Source of the DNA: Pandoraea anapnoica
GTDB taxonomy: Bacteria > Pseudomonadota > Gammaproteobacteria > Burkholderiales > Burkholderiaceae
Reading direction: 5' to 3'
NCBI RefSeq assembly: GCF_902459765.1
Contig: NZ_CABPSP010000018.1
Location: 62,001-126,000, forward strand
Length of the DNA: 64,000 bases
Shown here piece after piece: positions 61,881 through 64,000 of the stretch. A program made the position numbers and the translations under genes. Positions within the stretch are counted from its first letter, which is position 1. Every line of letters starts with the position of its first letter. Below the pieces are notes generated by a model, which did not search any database, was not told where the DNA came from, and saw only the letters and a list, made by a program, of their open reading frames with translations.

Positions 61881-62684
61881 TTATTCTCCAGTCTTGGCGT
61901 CGCCTTCAGGCTTGCCAGCCGGACGGCGTGCACCACCGCGCTTCGCACCGGCCTTGTCGCCAGCATCGTCACGACGGGGGCGACGGTCGCCCGGACGCGC
62001 ATTGCGGCGCGGACGCTTCTCTTCGGCCGGCTCTTCAGCCACCGGAGCGTCGTTGCGGCCCAGCGTGTCACCCTTGTAGACCCACACCTTGATACCGATG
62101 ATGCCGTACGTCGTCTTCGCTTCCGAGGTTGCGTAGTCGATGTCAGCGCGCAGGGTGTGCAGGGGCACACGGCCTTCGCGGTACCACTCGGTACGGGCGA
62201 TTTCGATACCGTTCAGACGGCCAGCGCTCATGATCTTGATGCCTTGGGCACCCAGACGCATCGCGTTCTGCATCGCGCGCTTCATTGCGCGACGGAACAT
62301 GATACGGCGCTCAAGCTGCTGAGCGATCGAATCGGCGATCAGCTGCGCATCGGTTTCCGGCTTGCGGATTTCTTCGATGTTCACGTGCACGGGCACGCCC
62401 ATGCGCTTTTGCAGCTCAGCCTTGAGGATTTCGATGTCCTCGCCCTTCTTGCCGATCACAACGCCCGGACGCGAGCTGAAAATCGTGATGCGAGCATTCT
62501 TGGCCGGACGCTCGATGACCACGCGGCCAACCGAAGCGTTCTTCAGCTTCTTCTTCAGGTAATCGCGAACGCCGATATCTTCCTGCAGCATTTTCGCGAA
62601 ATCCTGGTTGTTCGCGTACCAACGCGAAGCCCAGTTACGACTGACAGCCAGACGGAAGCCAGTCGGATGAATTTTCTGTCCCAT
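61881..62684 (-). CDS. rpsC: 30S ribosomal protein S3 with basic C-terminal tail
   Basis: S3 lies at the mRNA entry site and has helicase-like function with S4 and S5. [18 protein letters not shown], the KH-domain [15 protein letters not shown] and [20 protein letters not shown] are intact. At 267 residues it is about 35 longer than E. coli S3; the extra part is a basic, R/G/A-rich tail, usual in Burkholderiales. It follows rplV by nine bases. Confidence 0.98.
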   Translation of the reverse strand: MGQKIHPTGFRLAVSRNWASRWYANNQDFAKMLQEDIGVRDYLKKKLKNASVGRVVIERPAKNARITIFSSRPGVVIGKKGEDIEILKAELQKRMGVPVHVNIEEIRKPETDAQLIADSIAQQLERRIMFRRAMKRAMQNAMRLGAQGIKIMSAGRLNGIEIARTEWYREGRVPLHTLRADIDYATSEAKTTYGIIGIKVWVYKGDTLGRNDAPVAEEPAEEKRPRRNARPGDRRPRRDDAGDKAGAKRGGARRPAGKPEGDAKTGE

Positions 62685-62693
62685 CGTGACCCC

Positions 62694-63023
62694 TTAGTTG
62701 CCCAGCGTCACAGTGATGTGACAGGTTTGCTTCTCGATGCGGTTACCACGGCCCTTAGCGCGCGCGGTGAAACGCTTGAGCGAGGTCGCCTTGTCAACGA
62801 AGATGCCCTTAACGCGCAGCTCGTCAATGTCAGCACCTTCATTGTGCTCGGCGTTGGCGATAGCCGACTCCAGCACCTTCTTGATGATGACCGCGGCCTT
62901 CTTCGGCGAGAAGGTCAGTACATTCAGCGCACGCTCCAGCGGCAGGCCGCGAATCTGGTCAGCGACCAGACGCGTCTTCTGCGCCGAGATACGGGCACCG
63001 CGGTGAATTGCTTTCACTTCCAT
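62694..63023 (-). CDS. rplV: 50S ribosomal protein L22
   Basis: L22 lines the nascent-peptide tunnel. I start at the ATG at 63023 ([18 protein letters not shown]), giving 109 residues; the in-frame upstream part overlaps rpsS and is not family-like. The [20 protein letters not shown] loop region is present. Confidence 0.98.
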   Translation of the reverse strand: MEVKAIHRGARISAQKTRLVADQIRGLPLERALNVLTFSPKKAAVIIKKVLESAIANAEHNEGADIDELRVKGIFVDKATSLKRFTARAKGRGNRIEKQTCHITVTLGN

Positions 63024-63033
63024 GATCGGCCCC

Positions 63034-63309
63034 TTATTTCTTCGCCTTCTTGTCGGCCGCATGGCCCTTGAAGGTACGGGTAAGTGCGAACTCACCCAGC
63101 TTGTGGCCGACCATGTTTTCCGTCACGTACACCGGCACGTGTTGACGGCCATTGTGTACAGCGATCGTCAGGCCGATGAAATCGGGCAGGACGGTCGAAC
63201 GACGCGACCAGGTTTTGATCGGCTTCTTGTCACGCGATGCAGCTGCCGCTTCCACTTTCTTCAGCAGATGAGCGTCGCAAAACGGACCTTTTTTAACAGA
63301 ACGAGTCAT
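63034..63309 (-). CDS. rpsS: 30S ribosomal protein S19
   Basis: S19 pairs with S13 in the head of the small subunit. The 91-residue protein begins [20 protein letters not shown] and has [20 protein letters not shown]. It follows rplB by 13 nt. Confidence 0.98.
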   Translation of the reverse strand: MTRSVKKGPFCDAHLLKKVEAAAASRDKKPIKTWSRRSTVLPDFIGLTIAVHNGRQHVPVYVTENMVGHKLGEFALTRTFKGHAADKKAKK

Positions 63310-63322
63310 TTGCTAGCTCCAA

Positions 63323-64000
63323 TTAGCGCTTCTTGCGACGCTGAACGATCATGCTGTCGGTGCGCTTGGTCGAACGGGTACGCTTACCCTTGGTATGCTG
63401 ACCCCACGGGCTGACCGGATGACGACCAGCTGCCGTACGACCTTCACCACCACCGTGCGGGTGATCCACCGGGTTCATCGCCACACCGCGAACGGTCGGG
63501 CGAATACCGCGCCAACGCTTAGCACCGGCCTTGCCCAATTGGCGCAGGCTGTGCTCTTCGTTGCCGACTTCACCGATGGTGGCGCGGCACTCGATGTGCA
63601 CGCGACGGACTTCGCCCGAACGCAGACGCACTTGAGCGTACGTGCCTTCACGAGCCAGCAGCATTGCCGACGTACCAGCGGCACGGGCGATTTGCGCGCC
63701 CTTACCCGGCAGCAGTTCGATGCCGTGAATCGTGGTACCGACCGGAATGTTGCGGATCGGCAGTGCATTACCAGCCTTGATCGGAGCTTCGGAGCCGCTC
63801 ACCACTTGCTGGCCGACGGTCATACCCTTCGGAGCAAGAATGTAACGACGCTCGCCGTCGGCGTAGCAAAGCAGTGCGATGTTCGCGCTGCGGTTCGGAT
63901 CGTACTCAAGACGCTCAACCTTCGCCGTGATGCCGTCCTTGTTGCGACGGAAATCGACGATACGGTAGTGTTGCTTGTGACCGCCACCCATATGACGGGT
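63323..64000 (-). CDS. rplB: 50S ribosomal protein L2, N-terminus outside window
   Basis: L2 is needed for subunit association and peptidyl transfer. The frame is open through the right edge with 225 C-terminal residues visible, out of about 275; the N-terminal part lies outside. The GRNxHGHITxRH motif is cut so that only [13 protein letters not shown] is seen, and the catalytic-site [16 protein letters not shown] is intact. Confidence 0.97.
   Translation of the reverse strand, partial: TRHMGGGHKQHYRIVDFRRNKDGITAKVERLEYDPNRSANIALLCYADGERRYILAPKGMTVGQQVVSGSEAPIKAGNALPIRNIPVGTTIHGIELLPGKGAQIARAAGTSAMLLAREGTYAQVRLRSGEVRRVHIECRATIGEVGNEEHSLRQLGKAGAKRWRGIRPTVRGVAMNPVDHPHGGGEGRTAAGRHPVSPWGQHTKGKRTRSTKRTDSMIVQRRKKR

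Overview
This is a contiguous, gene-dense, GC-rich chromosomal window from a betaproteobacterium of the order Burkholderiales. The gene orders mlaFEDACB, thiOSGE, gltBD, pilus/secretin-aroK-aroB-dgt, cyaY-lptM-lysA, engB-hemB-dsbD-cutA and the S10/spc/alpha ribosomal cluster, together with the protein sequences, point to the Burkholderiaceae. Pandoraea or a near relative is my best guess; that is inference, because no database search was possible. I see no tRNA, rRNA, CRISPR array, prophage or plasmid marker. The only mobile-element signal is one REP-associated transposase with its repeats.

Layout from left to right: an ABC exporter ATPase (partial) and the mla phospholipid-transport operon on the minus strand; a GNAT acetyltransferase; the thiamine operon thiOSGE (minus) under a clear TPP riboswitch; an ABC half-transporter, an SDR protein and an MFS carrier (plus); a uronate-oxidation operon of transporter, uronate dehydrogenase and lactonase (minus); glutamate synthase gltBD (minus), with a REP-associated transposase and its repeats next to the gltB promoter; two tandem OmpW porins and a DUF883 protein (plus); dgt, aroB, aroK and a compact type IV pilus/DNA-uptake operon (minus); mrcA (plus) diverging from that operon; cyaY, lptM and lysA; msrPQ; the system II cytochrome c maturation genes ccsB and resB with a cytochrome c4; engB and hemB (plus); dsbD and cutA; and finally the alpha, spc and S10 ribosomal-protein operons on the minus strand, running off the right edge inside rplB.

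How the genes work together: Mla keeps the outer membrane asymmetric. ThiO, ThiS and ThiG make the thiazole and ThiE couples it to the pyrimidine, under TPP feedback. The uronate cluster takes up a hexuronate and oxidises it to an aldaric acid. ResB/CcsB and DsbD supply haem ligation and reducing power for c-type cytochromes such as the adjacent c4. MsrPQ repairs oxidised methionines in the periplasm.

The most unusual item is the gene at 31131-33917. It joins a membrane-anchored PilO-like protein to a short HofQ/ComE-type secretin in one 928-codon frame, with no secretory signal of its own for the secretin. Other points of interest are a 26-codon leader ORF between the TPP riboswitch and thiO, stem-loops at three successive junctions of the alpha operon, a consensus promoter buried in a 14-bp inverted repeat between the S10 and spc operons, an SDR protein lacking the catalytic tyrosine, and a terminator-like hairpin directly in front of resB.
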